Position numbers and translations under genes: made by a program. The notes under the pieces are model-generated. The model was not told where the DNA came from, ran no database searches, and saw only the letters and a program-made list of their open reading frames with translations. Shown here one piece after another: positions 11,206 to 21,887 of a DNA stretch of 64,000 nt. Position 1 is the first letter of the stretch. The number at the start of each line of letters is the position of its first letter. Location of the stretch: the NCBI GenBank assembly GCA_014529385.2, contig CM043963.1, positions 99,213,912-99,277,911 on the forward strand, written 5' to 3'. The DNA comes from Adiantum capillus-veneris. Lineage: Eukaryota > Streptophyta > Polypodiopsida > Polypodiales > Pteridaceae.

Positions 11206-12283
11206 GTTGCATTGATTCATCTCCCTCAAAGTATTGTCCCAACTTGTTAACAGGTATTTCAACAACAAGGTTCTCATCTAGGTTGGGTTGTGGATCTAAG
11301 TGTTCCTCCTCTATTGGCATCTCCCCAGCTCCATCTATCTGTGCAAATTGTGGCACTGAGCACCATTGTTGCTCCCTTCTTGGATACATATGATTGTTTT
11401 GCGGAGCACGATTGTCTCTAAGACTCTCTTGAATGGCCTTGGTGAGATCTGCTAAAGTCATCTCAGATATCTTTGGCTCCTTAGCAATAGGCTTTAGGGT
11501 CATTGGCTGATGCCCCGATGCTTGCGAGCTAATAGATATAGGCTCAACAGACACTCTTTCTCCTTGAATCATTAAATTATCCTCCAATTGGATCGCATTG
11601 GTGGTGACTGCTTCCCAAGTGGTGATACCTCTAATGACTAGGCCATTGTAGATATCCTCATGTCGTAACCCCCTAATGAATCTACCAAGCAATTGATTAT
11701 TATTGAAGCGCTCATTTGGATTACAACGAGAATTCAAATGCTTTAAGAGACTACTAAAGTCTCTCACCGACTCTCCTTCCTCTCGTTGTGCTTTCTGGAG
11801 TTGAGAGGTTACACCCCAAAGCACTCCCTCTCGTATGTATTCTTTTAAGAATAGTCTCCTAAGAGTAGGGTAAGTCGTTTTTTCTTCCACCCTTAGGGTT
11901 CTATACCAATCCAGTGCCTTCCCACTCAAGGTTAGGCTTGAAGCATTACTCTTATGCAGGTCATTGTGTTCTCCTAGAGAATCGCATATTTGTTCAAACA
12001 CTTCGATATGCTTTCTCACATCCCCGTCTTCACTAAATTTATGTGTGAGCTTGGCTATTTGTACTGCCTTACTTCTAGGTTCTCTATCAAGCGTGTTACA
12101 CATATTCTCAACAATAGATTGACCGATAGCTTGAGCAAATGTTGCCAAGTCACCTAAGTGAGCAGGAACCATGGGTGGAGGTGCTCCAGAGACTACATGT
12201 GGAGTAGGTATTGGCATTGGGCTTGGCACATAGGAAGCCCTTGGGTTCCATGTTTGGTACAATGGTGCCATGTGGAGGCCCAA
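11198..12283 (-). CDS. Gag polyprotein of element E (retrotransposon gag domain)
   Basis: 361 codons. Residues about 75-230 show the retrotransposon gag pattern: KFSEDGDVRKHIEVFEQICD, LSGKALDWYRTL, LRRLFLKEYI, REEGESVRDFSSLLKHL, LLGRFIRGLRHEDIYNGL. No CCHC zinc knuckle is visible in the C-terminal third. The N-terminus is proline and methionine rich. Gag forms the virus-like particle in which the element is reverse transcribed. The frame is intact, unlike almost every other retroelement gene in this window, so E may be among the youngest insertions. Confidence 0.8.
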   Translation of the reverse strand: MGLHMAPLYQTWNPRASYVPSPMPIPTPHVVSGAPPPMVPAHLGDLATFAQAIGQSIVENMCNTLDREPRSKAVQIAKLTHKFSEDGDVRKHIEVFEQICDSLGEHNDLHKSNASSLTLSGKALDWYRTLRVEEKTTYPTLRRLFLKEYIREGVLWGVTSQLQKAQREEGESVRDFSSLLKHLNSRCNPNERFNNNQLLGRFIRGLRHEDIYNGLVIRGITTWEAVTTNAIQLEDNLMIQGERVSVEPISISSQASGHQPMTLKPIAKEPKISEMTLADLTKAIQESLRDNRAPQNNHMYPRREQQWCSVPQFAQIDGAGEMPIEEEHLDPQPNLDENLVVEIPVNKLGQYFEGDESMQPY

Positions 12284-12526
12284 AGTTCATATGTGTGGAC
12301 CTAGGCATAGAAGACGTCAGATGTGACATACTAATGCTAGCCGGTATAGTCCCATGGAAATAAAGCTTGGCTGTTGTGGTTGTGGAGCATAGGTTGTTGA
12401 AACAATGGGAGGGGTAGGGGCTACATGAGTACGAGGACCTATAGGTGTATACGATTGCTACACACTTGTAGATACTCTTGCAGGCATTGAGCTACCATGT
12501 AGCGGTGCTTTACTAACAAATGAGGT

Positions 12527-12895
12527 CTATGGCGTGTTTCTTGGCATGCCTATCATTGGGGTAGGCATGGTAGCTATGGTGTCATCAAGGGAAAGATGAG
12601 CTAGACTTGGAAAAGTAAAGCTATCACTTGTGGGCTCAGATTGCACTGAGACCCCTGGTGAGACAACATATGGAGGATCCATCGGACTTACCGAGGGAGT
12701 CTCCATTTGCGATAAGGTTGGTTGTTTAGCCTTCCCTGTATCCAAGAATCTCATGAGACCCGTTGAAGGTATATGGATCCTCTTGTTCTGTCTCTCTAGC
12801 TCAATAACCCTATCGATGACGTCACAAACTCTTTGTTGTTGATCCTCCACGCTAGTAGCACCCGTTGTGGATTGTAGGACATCTAACCAATCCAC
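12527..12895 (-). CDS. Unrecognised ORF upstream of gag in element E
   Basis: 122 codons, minus strand. It begins with an amphipathic segment (DVIDRVIELERQNKRIHIP) followed by a Ser/Pro/Thr-rich tail. It is in the same element and direction as gag. It may be the N-terminal part of the gag polyprotein separated by a stop or frameshift, or a leader ORF. Confidence 0.4.
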   Translation of the reverse strand: MDWLDVLQSTTGATSVEDQQQRVCDVIDRVIELERQNKRIHIPSTGLMRFLDTGKAKQPTLSQMETPSVSPMDPPYVVSPGVSVQSEPTSDSFTFPSLAHLSLDDTIATMPTPMIGMPRNTP

Positions 12896-12978
12896 GTGAT
12901 AGGTATGACCTGTGTATAGGTTAGTTAGAGTTTCTGTTTGTAGTTCGTACTCCCAGTTCTCATTTAGAAACGCTCCAT

Positions 12979-13674
12979 CTAAGATTGAGGTGCTAGGGGT
13001 GTCTTTGAACTAGATGCAATGTGGCTCTCTATGGGTTGACCCTTAGTGGTCGCTAATTTAGGAGCACTCGATTGCTCTCCTAGCAATGATATTGACATAG
13101 GAGCTTTTGCTTTTAACTCTCTTCGTTGCTCCACCTTGCGTAAGCTCTCAATTTCCTTTTCTCTAGCCGCAATAATATATCGCTCAACCTTTTGCACTTC
13201 GGCAAAGCTTCTACCATCAAGTAATATAACCTCGGAGGGGAATAGCTCTGAAGAGTCAGGGGATGCAGTGCATGGAGTATTCACGTGCACACTCTCTAAG
13301 AGCATAGGGTTTACGTTGGTCATGAATCGCGAATTTACTTCCCCACCCCCCTCACTTACATCGTTAGCTCCATGTTTGGAGCGAGTGGCTCCACTAAAGG
13401 TTTTCTTCAAGCGGCTAAGCACGCTCGGTCCGGACCGTGGACCCATGGCATGCATGTCTTGGCTTGAGCTATTGGGATTAGGCGTTGGGTAACTCTCCAT
13501 GACGTCGTAGTCAGAGAAAGAGTCACTAAACGCTATATGCGGGTCCTGAGTGGTACTACCTTGGGTTCCCGTGGAGGGCCCGGAACCTAAAGTAGGTGGG
13601 TATTGAGAACTCGCGTAAGTCGAAATGCTCGCTAGTTGCTCGGCCTCTAGCACACGACTAGAGCACAGATGCAT
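12979..13674 (-). CDS. Unrecognised 231-codon ORF in element E
   Basis: The first open frame after the 5' LTR of E. It is Ser/Thr/Pro-rich, with a charged segment near residues 155-185 (VQKVERYIIAAREKEIESLR, then KVEQRRELKAK) that looks helical and possibly coiled coil. No known domain is recognised. Tat/Athila relatives such as Ogre can carry an extra ORF upstream of gag; whether this is homologous cannot be told by eye. Confidence 0.45.
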   Translation of the reverse strand: MHLCSSRVLEAEQLASISTYASSQYPPTLGSGPSTGTQGSTTQDPHIAFSDSFSDYDVMESYPTPNPNSSSQDMHAMGPRSGPSVLSRLKKTFSGATRSKHGANDVSEGGGEVNSRFMTNVNPMLLESVHVNTPCTASPDSSELFPSEVILLDGRSFAEVQKVERYIIAAREKEIESLRKVEQRRELKAKAPMSISLLGEQSSAPKLATTKGQPIESHIASSSKTPLAPQS

Positions 13675-14429
13675 GTGTCTTTGGCACTCTACAAGCGTCG
13701 GCGAATAACCTCGAAGGTTAACCGCTTACTTTTTTAGGCGTCCATTTTCTTTCGTTTTTTGATGTTTTTCAATGTTTTTTAATGATCGGTTTTTGGTTAG
13801 AGCGTGTGATAGCTCGAAATGAGCGTATCGCTCAGGGGGTCGTGGTGTGCTTTACAACACAACGTTCGGTTACTCGAAGCTCCGTTGGTCCTCAAAAAGG
13901 TCGATTTTTACCTACGCATGAGGCTAAAATACGTAATTTTAAAGGGGGACTAAGGCCTAGGCTTGGGCTTGGGCTTGGGCCTGGGAAATATTCCCCTGCC
14001 CGGTCCTACCTTTAAAATTTTTAATTTTTATTTTTATTTTTTTATTTTTAAATTTTTTTTGGGATAAGGTCGCTGCGGCCGTGCTGTACGCGCGAGCGCA
14101 CACACACCTAACCTACTTACTTACAACTAATAGAGCTACTGTTACACACTAACACACTACTACAACAACTCATTAGCTAATAGAACTACTTACTCTACTT
14201 TACACAGAACCAACATTTTGGATCGACTACCTTAATTCTAACACCTTATCACAAAGAAAATACCTTATGAACAGAAAAAACACTGTACCTTTCAATACCT
14301 TATTAACAAAACAATACACAGTAGCAAAACAAATTCCTTCTCAACACACACACCTTCCTTCTCTACCTTTCCTACATCTGAAATTGCACCACAACGCAGC
14401 ACAAAGTGCCTCTTGAGCTTAGTGCAGGG

Positions 14430-14450
14430 CGATTCCCCGGCAACGGTGCT
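14430..14450 (-). promoter_or_regulatory. Primer-binding site of E (tRNA-Asp-like)
   Basis: Minus-strand AGCACCGTTGCCGGGGAATCG lies five bases inside the 5' LTR end. It resembles the Athila-type primer site complementary to tRNA-Asp (GCGCCGTTGCCGGGGATC) with a few changes. It sets the direction of E and its lineage. Confidence 0.75.
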
Positions 14451-14455
14451 AAAAA

Positions 14456-14695
14456 TGTGGGCTTTTGCCGTACGTATCGAAGCAAGGGCCTTGCCTAGCA
14501 GTGTGTGCGAGCCACAAATGGCTCCAAGCATGCAACTAGCCTAAACTAGTAAGCTCAAAGATGGCGATGGTGTGTCACTTACCGCTCTATGCTTGCTGTC
14601 GTGGAGGATTCCTCACTGCGAAGAAGAAGGAGCCGCCGCTGCGCCGCGCTCAACTGCTTCACCGCCGCCTATCGTCGTCGCAATTCTCGATCACA

Positions 14696-14740
<45 letters not shown>

Positions 14741-15056
14741 GCATACACACACACACACACAAGGAGATGAAGAAGAAGAAGACGGAGATGAAGCAAGAGC
14801 ACTCTTCAATTGCACAAATGAAAGAATGAATGAATTTTAGGTTTATGTGACTTTTATATGAGCTCGCCCCATTCACACTTGGGTGTCCATGCTTAGCCAA
14901 CTAACCCTTGAATGTTCCAGTTAGAGTGTGCCTCTCATCGGCGATCACTCTACCCTTTTTCTATTGGACCGACAAGCCCGGTCCCTGACTCTACCAAATA
15001 AATAATACGATGTCTGTCATAGGTGATAGGGTGTCCGTGAGCCGTGAGGGTTAACA
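14456..15056 (-). repeat. 5' LTR of element E
   Basis: 601 bases. The 28-base excess over the 3' copy is largely microsatellite: the CT run at 14697-14738 is about 42 bases against about 23 in the partner, and the CA run is longer. Other differences are scattered substitutions. Confidence 0.92.
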
Positions 15057-15061
15057 AACTT

Positions 15062-16672
15062 GCTGGAACCGAGAGCTGCTCTTTGGGCCCGCGTAAGGAC
15101 GCCGACTGGCTCCTTTACCAATTGCAGCTTGTCTTGAGGGGTAACCACCATGGGCAGAAGGAGGCGGCTGAGGGATGGTACCAACTGCTATCAAATTGAC
15201 CTTGGGAAAGGTAAACTCATTTTGGCTTTGACTTGGGCTTGAAGCCGTGGATGCACGAAGTTTGGGACAATCCGTACTGTAGTGATCCTTCACTTGAGGG
15301 CAATTACGGTAGGAAGGGGACCCTTCTGGTAGGGGGCATTTGCTTTGGTAATGTCCATATTCCCCGCATTTGATGGGTAAGCCGATTGGTGGGGTGGTCC
15401 TTGCCCTGGTGCATGGAGGTGGATGTGGAGACGTAGAAGCTTTGAGGGGCAGAGGGAGCATTTGCATGATAAAAGCTATGACAGGGAAAAGTGTTCTGCA
15501 TACCTTGCATAGGAGGGGCTGTCAGCAAAGGTGGCATGTGGTTTAGATGGCCATAGGGGGAAACCATGTTGGATGCAGGTACTAACCCTTGTTGAATAGT
15601 AGGACCAAGGCTTTGCTGTATTTGTCGCAATCCCTTGAGGCAGTAGCAATCCTTGTCCTCATGTCTAGACTTTTCACAGAAGTGGCAATAAGCCCGAAGG
15701 GGGCATTCATGTGGAGGGTGCCCTGGCGAACAGCATGAGGTAAACCAGACCACAGCCTTAGACTCCTGCTGAGTCCTTAGCTCTTCTAGCTCGTGCTTAA
15801 TCTGGTCCAGGGACTCTTAATGAGGGGGCTTCTCTTGTTGAAGAGAGAAAGATCTCTCCTCTTGAAGAGCTCGTTGTAACTTTAGGGCTTCGAGCTCCTT
15901 GCGTAAAGAAGTTAAAGGATTAGATGGACTTTCCAAAAGTACAGAGGCAGTCTCGACCTGATAAGAGTTGGTAAACAACTTCGTTGCCCCCTCTATCCTA
16001 GTAGGAGCAGCAACAAACTCCACCAGGTTGGCGTGAGGTTGGAGATTCTCTCTGAGTTTTTGCTAAGAAGTCTTTGGAAGAGCCTTCTCTACCCATTTCT
16101 TGACCATAAACTCACCTGGTTGCTGAGGAAGCTTTACGACCAGAGACTTTGTTATGGTCATGAGTTCTGCAAAAGTCTCTTTGGGCTAAAGCATCAGGTT
16201 GGCCAACTCATCCAAAACCTTTTCTTGGAAGTCCCCTGGCGTGAAAGCTTCATAGAAGTGTTGTCTTAATGTGGCCCAAGTAGAAAAGTGGTTTTCAGCA
16301 AACTGACTATACCACTTGTCTGCTAAGCCATCCAAGGTAGAAGGAAAGAGCACTAAGTAGGCATCTTCTCGGTTAAGACCACGACCTCTACAGAGAGAAA
16401 CAAAGCTCCGGGCATGGTCGTCGGCATCCTCTGTGGAGAGACCCTTGAAAGTCGGAAACTTAATATTCACCTTAGCTAGAACGCTTGTGAGCTCCTCCAT
16501 GGCCATCTTCGCAACAACTTGTTGCACTGGAGCTTGTTGTAACACAGGGGATGAGAATTTTATTGATGGGGGTGACTGGGGAGGTGTAGAACTGGTTGAG
16601 GGAATGGAGGTAGCTGCAAGGGAAGGTAGGGGTAATGGGGTTGGTGGACTTCTACTTGGCACGAACGGTTGA
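15062..16672 (-). pseudogene. Gag of element A (broken)
   Basis: Minus-strand frames at 16186-16662, 15817-16023, 15304-15753 and 15051-15467 together encode a gypsy gag. The N-terminal capsid part contains FPTFKGLSTEDADDHARSFV and GLADKWYSQF; a charged helix follows (LTSLRKELEALKLQRALQEE). Two C-terminal knuckles are KCGEYGHYQSKCP (first Cys intact, second CGEYGH) and a degenerate NCPQVKDHYSTDCP. Frameshifts and stops separate the pieces. Closely matches the element B gag at 27875-29470. Confidence 0.8.
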
Positions 16673-17080
16673 CGCTTCCTGTAGTAGTACTTCAGAGGAC
16701 TGAGTAGTGGGGGCTTTTTCGCTCATTTGACTGCCTTGTATGTGTCATGCAGTAACCAAAAGCCCACCCAAGCTTTGGGCACAGAGACCTTGTAACTTGC
16801 TAAAAAACTGGTCCAATCGCCACTAGACAAGGCGAGTGACTGGACCACTTGGCTGGACCTGGACGAGAGAGACTAGACCAAGGTGAGTGACTGGACCACT
16901 TGGCTAGACCTGGACGAGAAGGACTAGACCAGCAGGTCTAGAACTAAGCAAGTCGAAGTGATACTCTACTGGACTAAGCCAACCCAATCAAACCCAACGG
17001 AGCAAGACATGTAGAGAGCTGAAACCCAGCAGCTCCTCGACTTGACTCTGCTCTCTACACAGAGTGAGATTTCAGTTGAG

Positions 17081-17098
17081 GTCCCACTGAGCGTGCCA
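17081..17098 (-). promoter_or_regulatory. Candidate primer-binding site of element A
   Basis: Minus-strand TGGCACGCTCAGTGGGAC begins 14 bases inside the 5' LTR. It starts TGG, as needed to pair with the CCA end of a tRNA. The equivalent in element B is TGGCGATCACGGTGGGAC, which looks like the complement of an arginine tRNA. The tRNA identity for A is uncertain. Confidence 0.5.
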
Positions 17099-17112
17099 AA
17101 AATGAGAGCACC

Positions 17113-17742
17113 TGTAGCGAGAAAAAGGTGTCGTGCTCTCTAGAGTGGGTGCTCCTAAGTGCAATATGCATGAAACCTCACTCCAATAGAAGAAACATCA
17201 CACAGGAACATGACTCAAACACAAAAGTAGAATATGACTCAAGACAGGTTACGACTTAAAACACAACTGCAGACTCAACTCAAAGGAACTCGACAAACTC
17301 AAAGAACCATACAACTTTGGCTGGCAGCACACACAGCTCCAAGCTCAGGACTCAAGGTACAATGGGGGTGTCGAGGCTCCAATGTGCAAGGAGAGTGCCA
17401 GTGGCGTGCAAAACTCTAGACTAGGACTCGAGACTAAACGCTAAACCCATACAAAGTGGATGATGATGCGTACCCACGACTGGAACCAACCACTCATATG
17501 TATCTCCTAAAGAGCCACCAACAACTGGTAGATATCCGAATCCAGCTAAGCCTATCTCCTAACCGAGGTGGTAGTGATCTGGCCACGATGTCCATTGGAC
17601 CACCATCCGTAACACTTGCCACGTGTCACTGCCCAGGCGAGAGTCCGCCCAGTGTGAACTCAAGCCCAACTGCAACTAACTGCTCGTCCCATGCTAGTGA
17701 CACTATAGCCCGTGCTAGTGACACTGTAGCCCTGCTACTACA
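17113..17742 (-). repeat. 5' LTR of element A
   Basis: 630 bases beginning TGTAGCGAGAAAAAGG and ending GCTACTACA, followed by GTTAG. Near the end it has a small internal duplication (GCTAGTGACACTRTAGCCC) absent from the 3' LTR. Transcription on the minus strand would start inside this repeat. Confidence 0.9.
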
Positions 17743-17747
17743 GTTAG

Positions 17748-18909
17748 CTGCTGGTATCTGTCTAAGTCTACCAGTCTCAATCTCAAGCTGGTCTGAAGAT
17801 GTCCGTATCTAACCAATGGCACACCATAACCCATGAGATAGATGTGTATCCATATAGCTGGATCGAATCACAAACCCATCCCCTATGAGTTGGAGAAGAT
17901 GCTCTCTATAGAAATTTGTCTTCGTGCCTAACTCTTGTGTCGGCTCTATCCATGTCCTCCTGGTGTCCAATTGGGTTAGGTCCTGGTGAATGAGTCTAAT
18001 AATCTCCGCCTGTGTAAGAGACAAAGATGGTGCATCAAGGGAGTATTGGAAGGGAGGCAAGTTGTCCATGCTGAAGCCATGTATGTGAAACCATGATGAC
18101 ATCTGTGCATACCAGCATGATGTGCCCCCTGTAAAGCTAATTGCCGGGAGGACTCAAGGGCCAATCTGTCATATCTGTTTGTGGTCTCCATACCTCTCCA
18201 CCCATCCTGACCCACAGAGGGTCCCCAAACCTGAACCCCATAGAGCATAGCTGAAGCTACCAAGGTATCAAAGAGCCAGAGCTTTGTTCGGGGTTCCTGG
18301 AACTGAACCTGCAAACACATTCTCTCCAATCCTCCCAAGGCAGCATATGCTCTGGTTAGTCTAGTCTTTGCTGCTCTCTTTAAAGAAGAAGACTACCCCA
18401 AGATAAGTGTATGCATCTGTGTACTCCACAATCTCTTGACCATAAGTGAATAGGTGCTGATCTCCTAATCCACTGCAGTGTGGTGTTAAACACCATAACC
18501 TTGGTTTTACCAAGGTTTACAGACAATCCACTATCCTCCGCAAAGCTATGTAATGCATCCAACTGTCGCTACATATCCTCCAGTGAGTCAAAGATCAACA
18601 CAATATCATCAGTATATAACAACAATGGAATCAATGTCCCTGCCAGCTGGGCACCTCTGTCACCCTTTCTTTCAATGTAATTAGAAACCTCATCTATATA
18701 CATACCAAATAGAGTAGGAGACATTAAACAACGTCGTTTCACTCCAATAGTGGAGTGAATTAAATCAGATCTCCCCTCTAGAGTGCGTACATGTCCCACC
18801 ATTGATCTGTATAGAGCCATGATCTCCCAAATCATCTCAATGGGCACTCCCATCTCCTGTAGTCTGCGCATCAATCTGGCTCTAGGCACCATGTCAAATG
18901 CTTTGCAGA
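17748..18909 (-). pseudogene. LINE-1, 5' remainder: RT and C-terminal region
   Basis: Continues LINE-1 from 3187 across element A. Minus-strand frames at 18569-18934, 18380-18562, 17976-18338 and 17809-18102 match LINE-2: DFCKAFDMVPRARLMRRLQE, the RT catalytic-box region LLLYTDDIVLI (YADD changed to YTDD), then SVNLGKTKVMVFNTT and QEPRTKLWLFDTLVASAMLY. Several frameshifts. It ends at 18909, where an LTR fragment of element F begins, so the endonuclease and ORF1 are missing. Confidence 0.8.
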
Positions 18910-19130
18910 AATCCCATCGGACGGGGGGTCCCATAAATTAGTGGGAACTCTTCTTTAAAGTAGGCCACTCGGTCAGACTTTGAAAGTTGGTGAAACTTCT
19001 TCTGCTGCTTCTAGGATTTAGGCTCCTCGATCGGGATCTGCAAGTTGGCTCCGTTCTCTAGTGGCTTGACATGTCAACAATTTGTGACATCCCCCCTTCT
19101 TGAAAGAAAGTAATCGTCCACGATTACAAC
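18910..19130 (-). mobile_element. Element F, left piece (3' LTR fragment and polypurine tract)
   Basis: 18910-19089 matches the right part of the D LTR and ends TTTGTGACA. It is followed by the minus-strand polypurine tract (TCTTTCAAGAAGGGGGGA, 19090-19107 region) and internal sequence matching D at 5337-5377. It is cut at 19130 by element B; the duplicated ACAAC (19126-19130) recurs at 30379-30383, where F resumes. Confidence 0.82.
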
Positions 19131-19673
19131 TGTAGCGTGGATATGTGTCGTGCTCTCTACAGTGGGTACTCCTCAGTGCAATGTGCATGACAATATCACT
19201 CAAACAACTGAAAACAAAGGAACAATAGATACCAACTGAGCTCAAAGAGACACAACACTAGACCTGAACATATGACTCGACTATCTCAAAGAACCGGTAT
19301 AGACTCTGGCGTGGCAGCACACTCAGCTCCAGCCGAAGACTCACAGGTACAATGGGGGTGTTGAGGCTCAGATGTGCAGGGATGGTGGAGACATGCTGTG
19401 TGTATCGACTCGCTACTCTAAACGACGACACTGGACCATATATTTTGAAGATAATCCGATGACCCAACAACTACTACTCATATGTACAACCATAAAGAGC
19501 CACCAACGGCTCATAAATGCCAGCCATCTAAGTCTATCCCCAAACTGAGTGGACCATCGTCCGTATCTTGCCACGTGTCACTGCCCAGCCCAGAGAGTCC
19601 GTCTAGTGTGAACCAGACCAGACCAACTGTACTAACTATGTGTCCTGTGAAAGTGACACTGTAGCCTGCTACA
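19131..19673 (-). repeat. 3' LTR of element B
   Basis: Starts TGTAGC, ends GCTACA (perfect 6-base inverted ends). It matches the 5' LTR at 29835-30378 with scattered substitutions, mostly transitions. Confidence 0.93.
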
Positions 19674-21050
19674 GGTTGCCCACCACAAGACCGCTCACTG
19701 TCTCGGTGAGAGGAATAATGAAAAACTGTGAAAAAAACCCACTAGGTATTGCATATGTACAATGGTGAGCTCCGAATCTGTCATCCAAGAGATAGAGTTG
19801 TGGCCACTGTTGCACCCGAAGTATCAAAATCTGGAGGTGGAGCCATCAGATCGATGGGAAAACTCTGGACTCTATGAGTGTCCTCCACAACCCGCCGCTC
19901 AGCAAAAGGAGCAGCCACCTGCTGCTCAGTGGATGGGAGAACCTGGCCTGAAGTGTACTGACGCCGCCAACTCGCACACCCATGTCGATGTGCGCTTGTG
20001 AAGCCGTTACAGGGAGCCGTCTGTGAGGATGATGTGTGGTAAGGAGCCAAAGGTGCCAGGCTGCTGAAATCCATGAGGGTAGTAGTCAAACTGTTGCTGT
20101 GAAGGTGCACCTCCTCCAAACTGTCGATGACTGTACTCTCCATATCCCATAGATGTCTGTACTGATCTAGCTTGACGAACCCACCCGTACCCCATGATAG
20201 CCTGAGGCTACTACTGAAACTGCATGTCCTGAAATCCTTGCATTTGAGCTTTGAGATCATCAATTATCTTTGACTTTACGTGCAGAGCCTGACGCAAGGC
20301 AAAAATGATAGCATCTCTATCAGAAGTGGCACTCTCTGCAGCTCACAAGAAGCCTTCCATGGCCGCATATGTGGCCGAGTGCTTTTGGTGGGTAGCTGTT
20401 AATTTCTCTGCACCAAGTTTAATCATTGCATAACATTTCTTGACTCCTGCAGGTTTTCTTCAGAGATTTTGAACAACAAAGTAGAGTCGCCTCCACTAGA
20501 AGAAGCAGTAGTAGCACCTAGAGGTGTGGAATGCCCACGAGGCACTCCAGTCGATGTCGGGGTGATAGTAGTAGCAAGGTGCCCAAGAGGCACTGTAGTG
20601 GTCGGGGTGACTATGGTAGCAAGTTCAATGGGTGAGCTGGAGATGGGAGAGAATGACGAGGGTACCATAGGTGTTGCCGAGAATGGTGTGGTAACAGTGG
20701 CAGTAGTATAGATGCAGCAGTGGGGAGAGATACCTGTGGAAGAGAGACCGCCTCAGTGACAGGAGTGGGCTTACCAAGAACAGCGGAGCTTACAACGGCC
20801 TCCGACACTGTAGAGACGGGGACAGAGGTAGAAGAAGAACGTCGTGGAGGATGCGTCACCCTAGTCTGACTCTCTGATGGCAGAGGTCGTAGTGTCTCTA
20901 CCGTATCTTTGACCACTTTACTCTTTTCTTTTGTTTTTTATTTTGCTCATCTATGTCAAGGGACTTTCTTTTTGCACGCGATGACAATGCTGCATCCTCA
21001 TCTATTTCAAGCGGATTGATGCGGATGTTTATCACCCATGCCAACAGTGG
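19674..21050 (-). other. Element B 3' region, unrecognised short frames
   Basis: Minus-strand frames at 19781-20263 (160 codons), 20423-20668 and 20611-20916 are Ser/Thr/Pro/Val-rich and resemble nothing I recognise. They lie in different frames and may be decayed parts of one extra ORF. Integrase ends near 23517, so this is part of an unusually long 3' region for a gypsy element. Confidence 0.4.
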
Positions 21051-21074
21051 CGTGGAAAAACATTGGAAGCTAGA

Positions 21075-21887
21075 CTAAGGTGACTGCACTTGTGCTATAA
21101 ACCTTTTCGCCCTGGTCTGCAATGATGTAAAGAGGATCTGATGAAACCCACAAGGTATGTTCTTTATTAAGCAGTAAAGACCATCACATTGTGGGGATGT
21201 GGTAGGTACTTCACATTTCCCCTTTGGTCCTTGAGCATCTCTCACTAAAAAGTAATATCTGAATACTGCTAAGAGAGCTTTGTGATGCTGCAGGTTCGAA
21301 TGATCAGGTTCGAACAATGCCTAGCATGCCTGTATGGTATCAGCTTTGGAGAGCTTTGAGTAAGACCTAGTACTCGGCTGCAAGGAGGGAAAGTTGGTCA
21401 TCCCCATTGCATGTCCTAGACGCGTAGCTGTCAAAGTGTGTCCTCTGACCTTTGGAAAAGATTTCAGCATATCATGAACCATGCCCACAGGTACGTCCTC
21501 AGGAAGGATAGCTTCAACTAGCGATGTGACACCCATGTTGTCCAATTGGGCCTGTGAGAGCACATCTCTGAGAGATGGCTTGGGCTGCTGCATGTGAAAA
21601 TTGTGTGAAAACTTCGTTTTGTGTTTTGTTTTTTCAGGCCTTGCAACTTCATGACTGATCGTGTGACTCATGACTTTCTTTTTCCCTTTTTGTATCTTTC
21701 TCTTGTGCACTTGAACTATCACTGTCTGAGCCGCTTCCACTGTCTGAGCCAGAGGTGGAATCTGCATCTGATGCCGATGCTTTGTAACTTCTGTCATACC
21801 CGTGACCCCATGGCTGCTACGTCCTGATTCTGCTTCAGTTTCATAATTAACCTGCTTCTGTGGTTGAGTCCTTTTCCTCGGAAACAA
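21075..21887 (-). pseudogene. Unrecognised ORF in the element B 3' region, one internal stop
   Basis: A single minus-strand frame of about 270 codons with one TAG at 21321-21323. The first part is basic (VQVHKRKIQKGKKK) and continues with PSLRDVLSQAQLDNMGVTSL. The part after the stop reads KALLAVFRYYFLVRDAQGPK and PCGFHQILFTSLQTRAKRF. The unbiased composition suggests a real former protein, either an additional retroelement ORF, as in some Tat-lineage elements, or a captured host sequence. I cannot assign it. Confidence 0.45.

Larger units (their letters stand above)
7665..15056 (-). mobile_element. Non-autonomous gypsy-type element E (gag and protease only)
   Basis: A 7.39 kb element with two LTRs, starting TGTGGG and ending GGTTAACA, flanked by the exact duplication AACTT (7660-7664 and 15057-15061). 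The minus-strand interior (6.2 kb) holds a tRNA-Asp-like primer site, a gag-domain protein and a retropepsin-like segment. No RT, RNase H or integrase frame exists. This fits the TR-GAG or LARD class of LTR elements, which depend on enzymes from related elements; the primer site points to the Athila/Tat side of Ty3/gypsy. It sits inside element A. Confidence 0.88.
3188..17742 (-). mobile_element. Ty3/gypsy element A, with two nested insertions
   Basis: A 14.6 kb unit bounded by related long terminal repeats (LTRs) starting TGTAGC and ending CTACA, flanked by the exact 5-bp duplication GTTAG (3183-3187 and 17743-17747). Without nested elements D (4659-7268) and E (7665-15056) it would be about 4.6 kb. 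It is the same family as element B: gag, the acidic linker and the LTRs all align. It retains gag and the start of the pol polyprotein but lacks RT and integrase, because the pol remnant near 4240 runs straight into the G-rich 3' sequence that in B lies 3' of integrase. It is therefore a deleted copy. Confidence 0.9.

Noticed and set aside
13960-13990. (GGGCTT)n run resembling an interstitial telomere repeat
   Set aside because: Only about four units, and the motif differs from the plant telomere TTTAGGG. Treated as simple repeat.
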